A stretch of DNA of 64,000 nt from Acidobacteriaceae bacterium (lineage in GTDB: Bacteria > Acidobacteriota > Terriglobia > Terriglobales > Acidobacteriaceae). The stretch lies in NCBI GenBank assembly GCA_021323655.1, contig JAJPKO010000010.1, positions 416,711-480,710 on the forward strand, in the 5' to 3' direction. This document shows, in pieces, positions 8,639 through 17,123 of this stretch (positions are counted from its first letter, which is position 1; the number at the start of each line of letters is the position of its first letter). The notes under the pieces were generated by a model. It had not been told where the DNA came from. It worked only from the letters and a program-made list of their open reading frames with translations, and did not search any database. The translations under genes and the position numbers were made by a program.

Positions 8639-9993
8639 GCACTTTCACTGAAACCATCGTCGCCATCTCTACCCCTCCCGGGCGCGGAGGCATTGGCATT
8701 GTGCGCCTTTCCGGCCCGCGCGCCCTTGATGTCGCAAAACCCCTCCTCAAACTACGCGGCGAACTGGACCATGCGCGCGCCCGCTTTGCTGAAATTCTCG
8801 ATCCTGAAACACACACAAAGCTCGACGAAGCCGTCGTTACTTACTTTGCCGGGCCCAATTCCTATACCGGCGAAGACATCGTAGAAATTGCGGCGCACGG
8901 CTCACCCGTCGTCCTTGACCTGCTCGTGCGTCAGTCCCTGCATCGAGGAGCGCGCCTGGCCAATCCAGGCGAGTTTACCGAGCGCGCCTTCCTTTCCGGC
9001 CGCATGGACCTGACCCAGGCGGAGGCCGTCCGCGACCTCATCGAATCACAGACCCTCTATCAGGCCCGCGTCGCCGCGCAGCAACTCGATGGCGCCCTTT
9101 CGCGCCGTGTGCGGCCCATCAAGCAGAAACTGGTGGAACTGATTGCCATCCTCGAAGCCGGCATTGATTTCGCTGAAGACGATGTGGACGTCGCCCCGGA
9201 CGCGGTCATTCTCGACCATCTCGAAGCCATTGCCGTCCCTCTGGCTGATCTGGACCGCTCCTTCGAGCAGGGCCGCATCGTGCATTCCGGCCTCGCCCTT
9301 GCCATCGTTGGACGCCCCAATGTCGGCAAGTCCTCCCTCTTCAATCGCCTGGTCGAACGCGAGCGCGCCATTGTTACCGCAATGCCCGGCACCACGCGCG
9401 ACCTCGTCACTGAGCGCGTCTCCATCGGCGGCATTCCCATTGAGCTAATAGACACAGCCGGCCTGCGCGAGGCATCTGACGAGGCCGAACTCATCGGCAT
9501 CCGGAAATCACGCGAGGCCCTGGCCGACACCGACCTCGTCCTCATCGTGCTCGATGCTTCCGTGCCCGTGCGCGAAGACGAGGCGGAATTAATAGCTTCT
9601 CTTGCAGGGCGGCGCGCCCTGATCGCGGCCAACAAGTCCGACCTCAATCTGCAACAGTCACAGTTACAGATTCCGTATGACCTGCAGCTCGTCCACACGT
9701 CCGCCATCACCGGAGAAGGTCTGGAAGAACTCCGCACCGCCATCCTCGCTCTGGTCCATGGCCCGGGCATCGGCAATGACGGAATGCTGACTAGCGTCCG
9801 TCATCACCAGGCTGTCACGGGTGCGATAGCATCGCTTGATGCTGCACGCAGGGCACTTGCGGAGAAGGTCCCGCACGAGATGCTGCTGCTCGACCTGTAC
9901 GCGGCCCTCCGCCATCTCGATTCGCTCACCGGAGAAACCACGCCCGATGACATTCTGAATCTGATTTTCTCTACCTTCTGCATCGGGAAATAA
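8635..9993 (+). CDS. mnmE: tRNA modification GTPase MnmE (TrmE)
   Basis: GTPase that with MnmG installs the cmnm5 group on wobble U34 of certain tRNAs. The 452 residues show the N-terminal tetrahydrofolate-binding fold (STPPGRGGIGIVRLSG), an inserted G domain with G1 GRPNVGKSS at about 226-234, G3 DTAGLR and G4 NKSD, and the obligatory C-terminal CIGK motif. It starts with GTG at 8635, overlapping the upstream stop codon. In many bacteria it directly follows jag, and here two accessory genes intervene. Confidence 0.97.
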   Translation: MSTFTETIVAISTPPGRGGIGIVRLSGPRALDVAKPLLKLRGELDHARARFAEILDPETHTKLDEAVVTYFAGPNSYTGEDIVEIAAHGSPVVLDLLVRQSLHRGARLANPGEFTERAFLSGRMDLTQAEAVRDLIESQTLYQARVAAQQLDGALSRRVRPIKQKLVELIAILEAGIDFAEDDVDVAPDAVILDHLEAIAVPLADLDRSFEQGRIVHSGLALAIVGRPNVGKSSLFNRLVERERAIVTAMPGTTRDLVTERVSIGGIPIELIDTAGLREASDEAELIGIRKSREALADTDLVLIVLDASVPVREDEAELIASLAGRRALIAANKSDLNLQQSQLQIPYDLQLVHTSAITGEGLEELRTAILALVHGPGIGNDGMLTSVRHHQAVTGAIASLDAARRALAEKVPHEMLLLDLYAALRHLDSLTGETTPDDILNLIFSTFCIGK

Positions 9994-10043
9994 ACCCGGC
10001 CCCAACTTCATTGCTTACAATAGATTCGGAAGGACTCCGAAGC

Positions 10044-10316
10044 ATGGCACACACCGTATTTTGCGCCCGCTATAAACAGCAGATGGAGGGCCTCGACGAG
10101 CCGCCATTTGACAGCGATTTTGGCAACAAAATCTATCACAATGTCTCAAAAAAAGCCTGGCAGGAATGGCTGGAGCACCAGAAAATGCTGCTGAATGAAT
10201 ACCGTCTCCAGCCCTGGACACCCCAGGCCCAGGAATTTCTCGTCGAGCAGATGGACCGCTACTTCTTCGGCGAAGGCTCTGAGCTGCCCAAGGAGTACGT
10301 GCCTCCATCCCACTAA
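10044..10316 (+). CDS. YggX-like Fe(2+)-trafficking / oxidative damage protection protein
   Basis: A 90-residue protein of the YggX family, which protects iron-sulfur clusters and helps iron handling. MAHTVFCARYKQQMEGLDEPP, the KAWQEWLEHQKMLLNEYRL helix and the C-terminal MDRYFFGEG segment match the family throughout, including the conserved early cysteine. I take the ATG at 10044. A longer frame would add 11 unconserved residues. It lies 13 bases before an AhpD-like gene, suggesting a small oxidative-stress operon. Confidence 0.9.
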   Translation: MAHTVFCARYKQQMEGLDEPPFDSDFGNKIYHNVSKKAWQEWLEHQKMLLNEYRLQPWTPQAQEFLVEQMDRYFFGEGSELPKEYVPPSH

Positions 10317-10329
10317 GGGACCTCCCTCT

Positions 10330-10884
10330 ATGACCAACAGAGAGAAGCAGTGCCGCATTCCCATGCTGGAACGCGAGCAGGTAGAAGGCGAAATCGCCGC
10401 ACTCTATGACAAGATTTACCAGGAGCGCGGCGTCGTCCCCTATATGTTCAAGACCGTCGCCCACGTGCCCGCCCTTGCTCTCGGCTTTGCGGCGTTCCTC
10501 AAACCACTCATGTCCGACGGCGAACTCCCGGCCTGGTATAAGGAGCTGGTGGCCACACGCGTCGCCTCGCTGAACACCTGTGAGTACTGCATCTCCTCAC
10601 ATCGTTATCTAGCAAAGCTGCGCGGCGCCTCAGACGCTCAGATTGCCGCCGTGGAAAGCTACGAAACCGGGCCATTCACTTCGAAAGAGAAGGCCGGCTT
10701 CCGCTATGCCGACACGCTGCACACCTCGGCCCACGCCGTAGATGACACCACCTACTCTGCCGTAAAGCAGCACTTCAGCGACAAGGAAATCATTGAGCTG
10801 ACCGCCGTGGCTGCGGCCTTTGAATTTTTTCCCCGCTTCGTCTCCGCCCTGGGCATTCCCGTCACCCCTCTGCCGGAGAACTAA
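10330..10884 (+). CDS. Carboxymuconolactone decarboxylase/AhpD-like alkylhydroperoxidase
   Basis: A 184-residue AhpD-fold protein. The peroxidase-type motif CEYCISSH (C-x-x-C-x-x-x-H) at about 83-90 is the family catalytic signature, with a proton-relay glutamate in KELVATRVASLN just before it. The family reduces peroxides or acts as a decarboxylase, and the substrate cannot be told here. The ATG at 10330 follows the yggX-like stop by 13 bases. A longer upstream frame would run through that gene. Confidence 0.85.
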   Translation: MTNREKQCRIPMLEREQVEGEIAALYDKIYQERGVVPYMFKTVAHVPALALGFAAFLKPLMSDGELPAWYKELVATRVASLNTCEYCISSHRYLAKLRGASDAQIAAVESYETGPFTSKEKAGFRYADTLHTSAHAVDDTTYSAVKQHFSDKEIIELTAVAAAFEFFPRFVSALGIPVTPLPEN

Positions 10885-11047
10885 ATCAATCCGGGCTGGC
10901 GCTCAAAATCTATCGCCGCGAAGGAAAAAAATCAGCAGTTCGACATTTGCGCCTCAACAGCACCCATTCATCCAAAGCGCAAAGGGTTGCGCAGTAGCCT
11001 GGTGCCCGTGGCACCCGGCCCGTTTTCGAATCAGATTCGGCTGATGC

Positions 11048-11881
11048 TTATGCTTCCAGCGCGTCCAGCTCTTCTTCCTGCAGGCCGTGGCGGCGCAGCA
11101 GGTTCGGGAGGTTTTGCGAGAATGCCGAGCGCGGCATGACCATGTCGCAGCCTGCCTCCTGGGCCTTCACCTTCAGGTCGCCCTGCAGGTGTGAGAGAAA
11201 GCCGATGATCGAGGTTCCGCGCTTGAGTTTGGCACGCAGCTTCGGGATCAGCGTCAGCGGTTTGGCATTCGCGTTGTTAAGGTCGAAGACGATCAGCGAT
11301 GGCTTTTCTTCTTCCGGGATTTCTGTCAGGCGGGCGACGACGTCCTTGTCAGCCTTGACGAAACCGACCTTGATGCCCAGCTTGCGCGCTGTTTCCTGGA
11401 TTTTTGCCAGGAAGAACAGATCTTCAATAAAGCAGAAGATGCGCGTCGGCGCGTCTTCGCGTGCCGGGGGCGCGGGCGGTTCATGCGCCGCAATGATTTC
11501 GGCGGGATGAAAGCCGTTGCCGTTTCTAAACTCGATGGTAGACGGAGGCCCGTCGGCCACGTTGCCATTGACCGCGCGGTAGCTGTGGTCCATGGGGCCA
11601 ACAAAGACCTGTTGCCGGCGCTGCTTGTTTCTGCGGCGGCCGCCACCTTGCCCGTTGCCGTTGTTGTTATTGTTGGTGCTCTTCTGGAAAAAGTGCTTTT
11701 TTCCGTTGTGCTTCTGGTTTTGTCCCTGTTGCCCCTGTTGCTGCTGGTTCTGCGGGACATTTGCCTGGGGATTGAAGGGCCCTTTACCGCCCTTGCGTCT
11801 GCGCCGTCTGCGGCGGTGCTGCTGCCCCTGCACATCATCCTGAGGAGGCTGCGCCTGGGGCTGGTTCTGTTCTGTTGTCAT
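11048..11881 (-). CDS. Low-complexity basic/Q-N-rich protein with degenerate receiver-like domain
   Basis: A 277-residue protein with two halves. Residues 1-95 are disordered: an Arg run (HRRRRRRRKGGKG), Gln repeats, an Asn tract and GGGRRRNKQRRQ, resembling RNA-binding tails. Residues about 145-265 resemble a CheY-like receiver (RIFCFIEDLFFLAKI, SLIVFDLNNANA, GTSIIGFLSHL, GCDMVMPRSAF). The phospho-acceptor-like Asp (VFDL) is present, but the acidic pair near strand 1 is ED-less in places and the usual Lys after strand 5 is replaced by R. Phosphotransfer is therefore doubtful. I do not know its function. Confidence 0.75.
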   Translation of the reverse strand: MTTEQNQPQAQPPQDDVQGQQHRRRRRRRKGGKGPFNPQANVPQNQQQQGQQGQNQKHNGKKHFFQKSTNNNNNGNGQGGGRRRNKQRRQQVFVGPMDHSYRAVNGNVADGPPSTIEFRNGNGFHPAEIIAAHEPPAPPAREDAPTRIFCFIEDLFFLAKIQETARKLGIKVGFVKADKDVVARLTEIPEEEKPSLIVFDLNNANAKPLTLIPKLRAKLKRGTSIIGFLSHLQGDLKVKAQEAGCDMVMPRSAFSQNLPNLLRRHGLQEEELDALEA

Positions 11882-12293
11882 GCTTGCACTTCCTGGTGCG
11901 TTGACATTGGTTACAGCGTGTTTCCGGCGGAAAGCCGCTGTTACTTTCTCCTATTGGGAATGCCGGGAATGTAATTGATTCATTGACTTCGCGTCCACGC
12001 GCGCGGCCGCCCTTTTTTGAGAGGCAAAGGAAGAATCCGGTTCCGTCATGCAATGTTTCGCGGAGTTCGTAATACTGTCTTTCAACTCGCTATCGCTTGT
12101 ATTTGGGTGTTCATCTTCAGAGCGGTAAAACACCCTTCCGATGAGACGCGCCGCTTGAACTATTGACTGTCGAGAAACGCGGCGAACTTTCCGGAACCCC
12201 TGTCCGGCATCAGCCGCTCGATAGGCAAAAACAATACTACTCATTATAGATGAAGCTGGCAAGTGGCTGGATGCTAGAAACCTCTAAGAAAAA

Positions 12294-12321
12294 GAAAAGG
12301 GCCGAATCGTCGGCCCTTTTC
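12294..12321. terminator. Bidirectional rho-independent terminator
   Basis: A perfect 12-bp stem, GAAAAGGGCCGA at 12294-12305 and TCGGCCCTTTTC at 12310-12321, surrounds an ATCG tetraloop. T-rich tracts follow on both strands. It could end transcripts arriving from mutM on the minus strand or an RNA in the adjacent gap. Confidence 0.8.
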
Positions 12322-12324
12322 TTT

Positions 12325-12470
12325 TGATGGCCAATCACTGGCCTCCCTTAAAAGCCCGCCTGCCGTGGGTGGCATCCGGGTGAGTACTCCGGCCTGGGTC
12401 AAAGCTCGTTATGGCCCGACTCTCGCCAGCCGGAGCCTGTCTTGCGACACGTCGCTGGCACTCTCTTAAT
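12325..12470 (-). ncRNA. Candidate structured RNA next to the terminator
   Basis: Read on the minus strand, this stretch contains in order a GCCAGC/GCTGGC stem enclosing TGTC-GCAA-GACA, a CTCCGGC/GCCGGAG pairing, a CCCG/CGGG plus TGCC/GGCA hairpin, a GGCCA/TGGCC hairpin, and then the terminator at 12294-12321. Several stacked hairpins ending in a terminator suggest a small RNA. I cannot match it to a known class and am unsure of the strand. Confidence 0.3.
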
Positions 12471-12591
12471 AAGCAATTTTTATGCCGGAGTTGGCTTCTA
12501 TTGAAATCAATGACTTAGAGGCGCGCGACCCTGAGAGTTCTTCAAATAATGGAAGACGGGCCTCGTCTCGTTTTCACAAATTCATAAATTT

Positions 12592-13392
12592 CTAACGCTG
12601 GCAGGTGGGGCAATAGTGGGTACCGCGCCCTCCCACGACGGTCCTGCGGACAGGAGTGCCGCAGACCAGACACGGCTCGCCGCCGCGGAGATAGACCTTG
12701 TGCTCGAGCTGGAAAAAGCCCTTCACTCCGTCCGCGTCCACATAGTCGGAGACAGAGGAGCCGCCAAGCCGGATCGCCTCTTTGAGCACCGTTTGCAGTG
12801 CAGAATGCAAACGCGCCAGATGTTCCCGGGTCAGCCGTCCTGCCATGCGCGTGGGCCGGATTCCAGCACGGAAGAGGGCTTCATCGGCATAGATATTACC
12901 GATGCCATGCAGCAGCTTCTGATTGAGGAGCGCTGCTTTGATGGGAGTCTTGCGGTGGCGAAAAAGGACAGCAAATTTTTCCTGAGAGATGGTCAGAGGC
13001 TCGCGCCCTGGCCCGGTAAAGCCGGCCTGCTCGCGGAGATCGAGGCGCCCGAAGCGGCGCGGATCCACAAAACGCAGCTCACGGTCTGAGTTGAGACGGA
13101 GCACCGCGTGGGTGTGGGCCGGTACAGGCACTGTGTTTTCGCACACCAGAAGGCGGCCCGTCATGCCAAGGTGGACGATCCACTGGATGGCCCCGGAAAG
13201 ATCGAAGACAATGTGCTTGCCCACGCGGTAGACCCGCTCGATCTTTTTTCCCGGAAGGACGCGCTCCATGGCCGCAGGCGCGGTCTTAAACGGCTCAGGT
13301 TTGGAACTGAACCAGACAGACTCAATCACGTCCCCGTGTATGCGTTGGTGGACGCCATTGGCGACTGTTTCGACCTCGGGAAGCTCAGGCAT
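12592..13392 (-). CDS. mutM: Formamidopyrimidine-DNA glycosylase
   Basis: Bifunctional glycosylase/AP lyase that removes 8-oxoguanine and formamidopyrimidines. The 266 residues begin MPELPEVETV, giving the catalytic Pro2 and Glu3 after Met removal. The conserved lysine lies in GKHIVFDL, the helix-two-turn-helix in LLHGIGNIYADEALF, and a C-terminal zinc finger has Cys pairs CLVCG and CPTCQ. Length and order are normal for MutM/Fpg. Confidence 0.97.
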   Translation of the reverse strand: MPELPEVETVANGVHQRIHGDVIESVWFSSKPEPFKTAPAAMERVLPGKKIERVYRVGKHIVFDLSGAIQWIVHLGMTGRLLVCENTVPVPAHTHAVLRLNSDRELRFVDPRRFGRLDLREQAGFTGPGREPLTISQEKFAVLFRHRKTPIKAALLNQKLLHGIGNIYADEALFRAGIRPTRMAGRLTREHLARLHSALQTVLKEAIRLGGSSVSDYVDADGVKGFFQLEHKVYLRGGEPCLVCGTPVRRTVVGGRGTHYCPTCQR

Positions 13393-13449
13393 GCTGAAAG
13401 CATTGTAGACAAACCTTCATCGCGAAGGGCCGCCGGGCGCTGCTTGGAT

Positions 13450-14880
13450 TCAGATGGTGGAGAGTCGTTTTACCACGCGTTCTTTTCCTAAGTTGACCAT
13501 CACCGCGAACAGGCTGGGCGCGACCGCCTGCCCGGTAAGCGCGACGCGTGCGCCGTTGATGAGCACCCCGGCTTTGATCCCCTTTTCTTCTGCAAAGCTG
13601 CGCAGGATCTGCTCGGTTGAGCCCTCAGTAAACTCCGGAGAAGCGGCGTAGCGCGCGCCCAGTTCGATGAGGAGAGCACGCACGGTCTCGTCTTTCAGGA
13701 ACTTTGCAATCGCCGCAGGATCGTACTCGAACGTATCGCTGAAGTAGGCGCGAAAGGCGCTGGCGAAATCTTTCAGGTTGCGCGCGCGGGGCTTGACCAG
13801 ATCAATGGTAGCAAGCGTTTCTTCACGCTGGCGCTCGGGAGTGAAGCCAGCCTTGTTCCACTCTTCTTCGATAAGAGGCAGGAGCTTTTCTGCAGGATAC
13901 GAGCGGATGTATTCAGTATTGAACCAGGCGAGTTTGTCGTTGTCGAAGACGGCGTTGGACTTCGAGATGCCTTCGAGCGAGAAGAGCTGGACGAGTTCTT
14001 CAGAGCTGAAGAGCTCGCGGTCTTTGTGCGCAGGGCCGGGCGTCCAGCCCAGCAGGGCGAGGAAGTTGCGAAATGCTTCAGGGACGATGCCCATGTCTTT
14101 GTAGGCCATGACACTGGTGGCCCCGTGACGCTTGGAAAGGCGGGTCTTGTCTGGCCCCAGAATGAGCGGCACATGAGCAAAGACCGGCAGCGCCGCGCCG
14201 AGCGCGCGATATTGCAGCACCTGCTTGGGCGTATTGGAGATGTGGTCTGCGCCGCGAATGATGTGGGTCAGGCGCATGTCAATGTCGTCGGCTACCACGC
14301 TGAGATGGTACGTGGGGATGCCATCAGAACGCAGCAGCACGAAGTCTTCAATCTCAGAATTGGCGAACTCCACTTTGCCAAAAACTGCATCGTCAAAGCT
14401 GGTGGTGCTCTCTTCCGGAACGGCGAAGCGCACGGCGCAGGCCTCTCCTGCGGCCTTGCGGGCTGCGGCATCCTGCTGGGTCACGCGGCGGCAGCGGCGG
14501 TCATACATGGGCGGACGGCCCGCCGCGGTGGCTTCAGCGCGGCGCTGCTCAAGCTCTGCTTTGGTGCAGAAGCAGTAGTAGGCGTGCCCGCTGGCGATAA
14601 GCTTTTCCGCGGTCTGGCGGTAGAGGTCGAGCCGCTTTGACTGGTAAAACGGGCCTTCGTCCCAGTTGAGCCCGATCCAGCGCATGCCTTCAAGAATGCC
14701 TTCGACCATCTCTTCCGATGAGCGCTCGAAGTCCGTGTCTTCAATGCGCAGGATGAAGGTGCCGCCGAAGTGGCGCGCAAAGAGCCAGTTGAAGAGAGCA
14801 GTACGGGCACCGCCGACGTGGAGATATCCAGTCGGTGAGGGCGCAAAACGGACGCGTGGGGTGAGAGATGTGTCAGACAT
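13450..14880 (-). CDS. gltX: Glutamate--tRNA ligase
   Basis: Class I synthetase charging tRNA-Glu; the 476-residue form starts MSDTSLTPRVRFAPSPTG. The HIGH-type signature is HVGG (YLHVGGARTALFNW), and the KMSKS-type loop is KTRLSKRHG at about 255. The window also encodes GatA and GatC, so the enzyme may be of the kind that also serves indirect Gln-tRNA or Asn-tRNA formation, which is inference. The ATG at 14880 is chosen over a 32-residue extension. The C-terminal anticodon-binding domain is complete. Confidence 0.95.
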   Translation of the reverse strand: MSDTSLTPRVRFAPSPTGYLHVGGARTALFNWLFARHFGGTFILRIEDTDFERSSEEMVEGILEGMRWIGLNWDEGPFYQSKRLDLYRQTAEKLIASGHAYYCFCTKAELEQRRAEATAAGRPPMYDRRCRRVTQQDAAARKAAGEACAVRFAVPEESTTSFDDAVFGKVEFANSEIEDFVLLRSDGIPTYHLSVVADDIDMRLTHIIRGADHISNTPKQVLQYRALGAALPVFAHVPLILGPDKTRLSKRHGATSVMAYKDMGIVPEAFRNFLALLGWTPGPAHKDRELFSSEELVQLFSLEGISKSNAVFDNDKLAWFNTEYIRSYPAEKLLPLIEEEWNKAGFTPERQREETLATIDLVKPRARNLKDFASAFRAYFSDTFEYDPAAIAKFLKDETVRALLIELGARYAASPEFTEGSTEQILRSFAEEKGIKAGVLINGARVALTGQAVAPSLFAVMVNLGKERVVKRLSTI

Positions 14881-14985
14881 TGTGTTGAGGGTCACTTTTG
14901 ATGCTACGGGAGAGAAGTGTCGTGTGCAAAATCTTGGCCAACCCAAAGACATGGCACACCATCGGCCACCGCACAAAACAGAAAA

Positions 14986-15007
14986 GGCATGATCGGAAGA
15001 TCATGCC
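14986..15007 (-). terminator. Terminator of the sulfur-carrier operon
   Basis: GGCATGATC at 14986-14994 and GATCATGCC at 14999-15007 form a 9-bp stem with a 4-base loop. On the minus strand it is followed by a T-rich tract (TTTTCTGTTTT), 20 bases beyond the MoeB-rhodanese stop, so it should end that operon before gltX. Confidence 0.75.
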
Positions 15008-15027
15008 CTTCTTAGCAAAGGACTGGT

Positions 15028-16209
15028 TCAGTATTTCGGCAGCTTCGGGTCTACGTCTGTGGCCCAGGCAAGGATGCCGCCGGCGAGGTTCGAGACGTTC
15101 CTGAAGCCGCTCTTTTGCAGGAACTCGGCTGCGCGCTGGCTGCGTACGCCGCTTTTGCAGTGGACGACGATTTCACGGTTGGGGTCAAGCTCATTGACAC
15201 GGTTGGGCAGCTCGCCGAGCGGAATCAGCGGTGCGCCGATGTTGACGATCTGGTATTCGTGCGGCTCGCGCACGTCGAGGACAAAGATGTTCTCGCCGCT
15301 GTCGAGGCGCTGCTTGAGTTCTTTCGGTGTAATTTGTGGAATGCCGTTTTGCACTGTGGCCGCCTTGGGTTCTTCTGGGTGGATTCCGCAGAACTGCTGG
15401 TAATCAATTAATTTTGTCACAGTCGGGTGCGTCCCGCAGACGGGGCAGTCAGCGTTCTTGCGCAGCTTGAGCTCGCGGAACTTCATGCCCAGCGAATCCA
15501 CCAGCAGCAGACGGCCAATCAGCGGGTCGCCCTTGCCGAGGATCAGCTTGATGACCTCGGTCGCCTGAATGACGCCGAGCAGGCCGGGCAGAATGCCAAG
15601 GACACCGCCCTCAGCGCACGAAGGGACAAGGCCCGGCGGCGGCGGTTCCGGATAAAGGCAGCGATAGCACGGACCTTCTTCGGTGGCAAAGACGCTGGCC
15701 TGCCCTTCAAAGCGGAAGATGGAGGCGTAGGCGTTCGGCTTTCCGCTGAGCACACAGGCGTCGTTGACCAGATAGCGCGTGGGGAAGTTGTCAGTGCCAT
15801 CGGCGACGATGTCGTATTCCTTGATGATGTCAAGCGCGTTGGTGCTGGTGAGCATCGTCTCGTGCTTCACGATTTTCATGTATGGGTTCAGTGCCTGGAG
15901 CTTTTCCGCCGCGGAATCAATCTTGGGGCGGCCTACGTCTTTGGTACTGTGGATGATTTGCCGCTGGAGATTGCTCTCGTCTACCTTGTCGAAGTCCACC
16001 AAACCCAGAGTGCCGATGCCCGCCGCCGCGAGATAGTAGGCAAGCGGCGCGCCAAGTCCGCCAGCGCCGACGCAGAGCACCTTTGCGGCCTTCAGCTTCT
16101 TCTGGCCTTCCAGCCCGACCTCAGGCAGAAGCAGGTGCCGCGAATAGCGGGCGATTTCTTCATTGGTAAGTTGTGGCTGGGCCACGGCTTCTTCTGTCAG
16201 TGTTGGCAT
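15028..16209 (-). CDS. MoeB/ThiF-type adenylyltransferase-sulfurtransferase with rhodanese domain (MoeZ-like)
   Basis: E1-like enzyme that adenylates the C-terminal glycine of a ubiquitin-like sulfur carrier and converts it to a thiocarboxylate. The 393-residue protein has an ATP-binding GAGGLGAPLAYYLAAAG at about 50, the DESNLQRQI segment, zinc cysteines in CYRC and CPVC, and a C-terminal rhodanese domain with active-site loop CKSGVRS. This fused layout is that of mycobacterial MoeZ. ATG at 16209 is chosen over a 39-residue extension. It is last in an operon after the carrier, JAMM protease and CysM genes, and is followed by a terminator. Confidence 0.93.
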   Translation of the reverse strand: MPTLTEEAVAQPQLTNEEIARYSRHLLLPEVGLEGQKKLKAAKVLCVGAGGLGAPLAYYLAAAGIGTLGLVDFDKVDESNLQRQIIHSTKDVGRPKIDSAAEKLQALNPYMKIVKHETMLTSTNALDIIKEYDIVADGTDNFPTRYLVNDACVLSGKPNAYASIFRFEGQASVFATEEGPCYRCLYPEPPPPGLVPSCAEGGVLGILPGLLGVIQATEVIKLILGKGDPLIGRLLLVDSLGMKFRELKLRKNADCPVCGTHPTVTKLIDYQQFCGIHPEEPKAATVQNGIPQITPKELKQRLDSGENIFVLDVREPHEYQIVNIGAPLIPLGELPNRVNELDPNREIVVHCKSGVRSQRAAEFLQKSGFRNVSNLAGGILAWATDVDPKLPKY

Positions 16210-16304
16210 AGTAACCTCAAACCGGCCCTGAAGGCCCTCTTTCCCATTCTCTTTCCCACTCCCACATCTCTGCGAGGTGTGGGGTACCCCGGCGCTACGG
16301 CCGT

Positions 16305-16595
16305 TTATCGCCCGTGCGGCTGGCAACCACCAGCAATCGAAGGAATGATGGAGAGCGAGTCTTCTTCCTTCACCTGGGTGGCTTCTTTTTCCGGCAGATA
16401 ACGCACATCTTCGTCATTCAGGTAGACATTCACAAAAGCGCGCAGCTTGCCTTCATCGGAGTACAGGTGCTTTTTCAGGTCGGGGTGCTGCGAGGTGAGG
16501 GCGCTGAGCGCCTCGCCTACAGTGTTGGCGTTGACCTGCACGGCGTCCTGCTTGTTGACATATACGCGCAATGGCGTAGGGATAAAGATCTTCAC
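16305..16595 (-). CDS. ThiS/MoaD-family sulfur carrier (CysO-like) with C-terminal extension
   Basis: A 96-residue beta-grasp sulfur carrier. It starts at GTG 16595 (VKIFIPTPLRVYVNKQD) behind an AAAGGA site, and has the LRAFVNVYLN and DSLSIIPSIAGG segments of MoaD/CysO proteins. Unusually the frame does not stop at the Gly-Gly but continues CQPHGR. The carrier can be thiocarboxylated only once its C-terminus is a free glycine, so the six residues should have to be removed, as shown for QbsE and HcyS precursors. A JAMM protease gene directly upstream is the natural candidate. Confidence 0.85.
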   Translation of the reverse strand: MKIFIPTPLRVYVNKQDAVQVNANTVGEALSALTSQHPDLKKHLYSDEGKLRAFVNVYLNDEDVRYLPEKEATQVKEEDSLSIIPSIAGGCQPHGR

Positions 16596-16666
16596 GGTAC
16601 AAAATCCTTTCGTGGTGCTATTCAGTTGAGTGTGTGCGTTGCACAGGAAGCCGGGCGACCCTGGAG

Positions 16667-17119
16667 TCAACATCGTTCCGCTACCAGCTCCTCGACCTGA
16701 ATGACCTCATCTTCAAAGGACTTGCCTTCTTCTGTGGTTCCCGTCAGCAGAAATGAATTGGTCTGCTTTGCCACGCCTTTTTCGACTGCGGTAATAACGT
16801 AGGAGCAGCCGAGCCAGTGCGCTTCTGCAAAGTCCGTCTTCGACCACTGCGCCGGGTGGTCCGGGTGCGAGTGGTAAAAGCCTACAATGTCCAGCCCACG
16901 CTCGCGCCCCTGCCGCTGGATGCGGACCAGCTCCTGCGGGGCTATGTGGTAGCGGTTGTGGGCCGAGTCGGTGCGGGTGTTTCCCGCGCGCACCGCGTCT
17001 GCGACTTCGTTCACGCCATCATGGGAGCGGCCCAGCAACACACCACAACACTCATGCGGATAGGTTTCTTCACCATGTTTCCGCAAGGCGTTATAAATTG
17101 GTTCGCTGAGCTTCAGCAT
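16667..17119 (-). CDS. JAMM/MPN+ zinc metalloprotease (Mec/QbsD-like)
   Basis: A 150-residue JAB1/MPN+ protease. The full JAMM set is visible: the upstream Glu in YPHECCGVLLG at about 22, and H-x-H followed by seven residues, then S-x-x-D (HSHPDHPAQWSKTD). Bacterial relatives cleave sulfur-carrier adducts (Mec in mycobacterial cysteine synthesis) or trim carrier C-termini (QbsD, HcyD). It begins 4 bases after cysM stops and is followed by the carrier gene, consistent with either or both roles. Confidence 0.9.
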   Translation of the reverse strand: MLKLSEPIYNALRKHGEETYPHECCGVLLGRSHDGVNEVADAVRAGNTRTDSAHNRYHIAPQELVRIQRQGRERGLDIVGFYHSHPDHPAQWSKTDFAEAHWLGCSYVITAVEKGVAKQTNSFLLTGTTEEGKSFEDEVIQVEELVAERC

Positions 17120-17123
17120 TTCG

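Larger units (their letters stand above)
11882..12591. other. Intergenic stretch with no supported gene
   Basis: About 700 bases without a convincing protein gene. A 103-codon minus-strand frame (11951-12262) has no recognisable family or ribosome binding site and I leave it out. The stretch holds the bidirectional terminator at 12294-12321 and, beside it, a cluster of hairpins described separately. Confidence 0.5.

Noticed and set aside
11951..12262. 103-codon minus-strand frame in the 11.9-12.6 kb gap
   Set aside because: No recognisable domain, unusual residue mix, no ribosome binding site; left as non-coding.
12325..12480. 6S RNA
   Set aside because: A short UCGCAAG-like match tempted me, but the closing stem and central bubble expected of 6S RNA could not be built, so it is listed only as a candidate structured RNA.
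15427..16401. 324-codon plus-strand frame over MoeB-rhodanese
   Set aside because: Shadow of the sulfur-carrier operon; no ribosome binding site and no protein family.
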